A stretch of DNA of 64,000 bases from an uncultured Bacteroidales bacterium (GTDB taxonomy: Bacteria; Bacteroidota; Bacteroidia; Bacteroidales; UBA932), in contig CAJODR010000001.1 of the NCBI GenBank assembly GCA_905233275.1, positions 21,329 through 85,328 on the forward strand, written 5' to 3'. Positions 62,740 to 64,000 of this stretch are shown here, in pieces (position 1 is the first letter of the stretch; each line of letters opens with the position of its first letter). The position numbers and the translations under genes are program-made. The notes below the pieces were generated by a model that had not been told where the DNA came from, searched no databases, and was given only the letters and a program-made list of their open reading frames with translations.

Positions 62740-64000
62740 AACGCTTCCTCCTTCTTCTCATTCTGATCCCCAGTCTGGCGCTTTCGCAGAATCCGATCAT
62801 CCCCGGCTTCCACCCCGATCCCTCCATCGTGCGCGTAGGCGAATATTATTATATAGTCAACTCCTCCTTCCAATACTTTCCCGGAGTGCCGATCCACCGA
62901 AGCTCCGACCTCCGTCACTGGGAGCTCATCGGAAACGTTTTGGATCGCGACAGCCAGCTTCCTCTCGGCAGCGCCAATTCCTGGCAGGGAATATTCGCCC
63001 CCACGATCCGTTACAATGACGGCATATATTACATGGTCACGACCAATGTCTCCGTCGGCCGCAACTTCTTCGTCACCGCGACAGATCCCGCCGGCCCCTG
63101 GTCCGAACCAATCTGGCTCGATCAGGGCGGAATCGATCCGTCATTCTATTTTGAAGGTGGCCGCTGCTATCTCGTGTCCAATCCGGACAATTCAATCACG
63201 CTTTGCGAAATCGATCCTTCTTCCGGACGTCAACTTTCGCCTTCAAAAGTCATCTGGAGAGGCACCGGCGGCCGTTATCCGGAAGGTCCCCATATCTATC
63301 ACAAAGACGGCTGGTACTATCTCCTGATATCAGAAGGTGGCACTGAAATGGCTCACAGCCTCACCATTGCCCGCAGCCGCAACATCGACGGCCCCTACAA
63401 GCCGGGTCCGTCCAATCCCATCCTCACCCACTGCAGTCTCGCGGCGCAGGACAGTCCCATCCAGGGCACCGGCCACGGCGACTTCGTCCAGTCCCCGGAC
63501 GGCTCTTGGCACGTGGTATTCCTCGCCTTCCGCCGCTTCGGCGGTGACTACCACCACCTCGGCCGCGAAACCTTCATCGCTCCCGTCACCTGGCTCTCCG
63601 GCTGGCCCGTCATCAACGACGGCCACCCCATCGCGCTCGACCTCACCGCCACGCCCGTCACAACTGTTTCCACGCCACCCTTTACCGGTCCCGAGTGGGT
63701 CCACATCCAGAACCCGGAGCGCGACAACTACACTCGCATCGGGAGCGCCCTTGTGCTTCGCGGCAACGGCTCGTCCCTTACCACCGGCCAGCACCCGACC
63801 TACCTCGGCCGCCGCCAGGAGGGCCCCGACATCTGTCTCGACGCCACCCTCACCGCCCTCACTGACAGCACCGTCGCCGGCATCACCGTTTACCAAATCG
63901 ACGGCGGCCACCTCGACCTCGGCTTCGGGTCCGACACCACCCTCACCCTCCGCTATCAACTCAAAAGCATCAACCACCTCGCCGCCTCCCGCCCCCTCCA
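62736..64000 (+). CDS. Glycoside hydrolase family 43 enzyme (partial, cut by window end)
   Basis: The frame is open from the ATG in the rhomboid stop to the end of the window, about 421 codons, so it was missed by the ORF track. Sec signal FLLLLILIPSLALSQ, then the five-bladed propeller: PGFHPDPSIVR (catalytic base Asp), IDPSFYFE and RYPEGPHIYHK (acid Glu). GH43 enzymes cleave arabinose or xylose linkages, so a plant-fibre substrate is likely unless a subfamily shift applies. A second, C-terminal beta-sandwich begins at about residue 315 (PEWVHIQNPERDNYTRI). Confidence 0.92.
   Translation, partial: MKRFLLLLILIPSLALSQNPIIPGFHPDPSIVRVGEYYYIVNSSFQYFPGVPIHRSSDLRHWELIGNVLDRDSQLPLGSANSWQGIFAPTIRYNDGIYYMVTTNVSVGRNFFVTATDPAGPWSEPIWLDQGGIDPSFYFEGGRCYLVSNPDNSITLCEIDPSSGRQLSPSKVIWRGTGGRYPEGPHIYHKDGWYYLLISEGGTEMAHSLTIARSRNIDGPYKPGPSNPILTHCSLAAQDSPIQGTGHGDFVQSPDGSWHVVFLAFRRFGGDYHHLGRETFIAPVTWLSGWPVINDGHPIALDLTATPVTTVSTPPFTGPEWVHIQNPERDNYTRIGSALVLRGNGSSLTTGQHPTYLGRRQEGPDICLDATLTALTDSTVAGITVYQIDGGHLDLGFGSDTTLTLRYQLKSINHLAASRPL

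Overview
The window looks like a chromosomal segment of a GC-rich gut-type Bacteroidales (Bacteroidota). Nearly every mapped upstream region carries the Bacteroidota -7 box TAnnTTTG, often with TTTG or TTG about 19-20 bases upstream. Short-spaced lipoprotein signal peptides, BACON domains, Oar-like TonB-dependent receptors, DUF5689, GH109, sialidase and sulfatase genes point the same way. Rikenellaceae or RC9/UBA932-like lineages are my guess, but the sequence alone does not settle the genus.

Left third (1-27 kb) is mostly housekeeping. It holds mreBCD (minus strand, mreD cut by the window edge), ispD, topA-lrp, a class A PBP followed by ddl and prmC, a TPR/U32 pair, a degenerate M16 peptidase followed by a DUF3109 gene, hemW-pepP, a secreted BACON nuclease, DAHP synthase-chorismate mutase, frr-prdX and dusB. 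Middle (27-40 kb): a large unrecognised acidic membrane protein, pyrH-lpxK, an sdhC-type subunit without sdhA/sdhB next to pfkA, rplM-rpsI, rpsB-tsf, smpB, miaA and metK. A sequence that closely matches the SAM-II riboswitch lies directly in front of metK.

40.7-55.6 kb is the most distinctive region. Two transcription units, separated by a strong terminator, encode two Oar-like outer-membrane receptors, three surface lipoproteins built from BACON and OB-fold-like modules (one with four near-identical tandem repeats), a BACON-nuclease lipoprotein, a secreted endonuclease/exonuclease/phosphatase-family enzyme and a DUF5689 lipoprotein. There is no SusD partner, so this is not a classical polysaccharide locus. 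I propose a surface system that binds, cuts and imports nucleic acid or another phosphate-rich polymer.

55.7-64 kb is a host-glycan region: GH109 plus an N-acetylhexosamine-kinase-like enzyme, a tRNA-Val(CAC), a sialidase preceded by a small winged-helix/discoidin chimera, a serine-type sulfatase, a rhomboid protease and a GH43 gene cut by the window end. Non-coding structure includes three copies of a dispersed TGTCATTTCG...CGAGAAATCT repeat (one inside prmC in frame), a 42-bp phased array of inverted 9-mers, a 132-bp element with perfect 13-bp terminal inverted repeats, and several genes whose start codon is only 4-10 bases after the -7 box.
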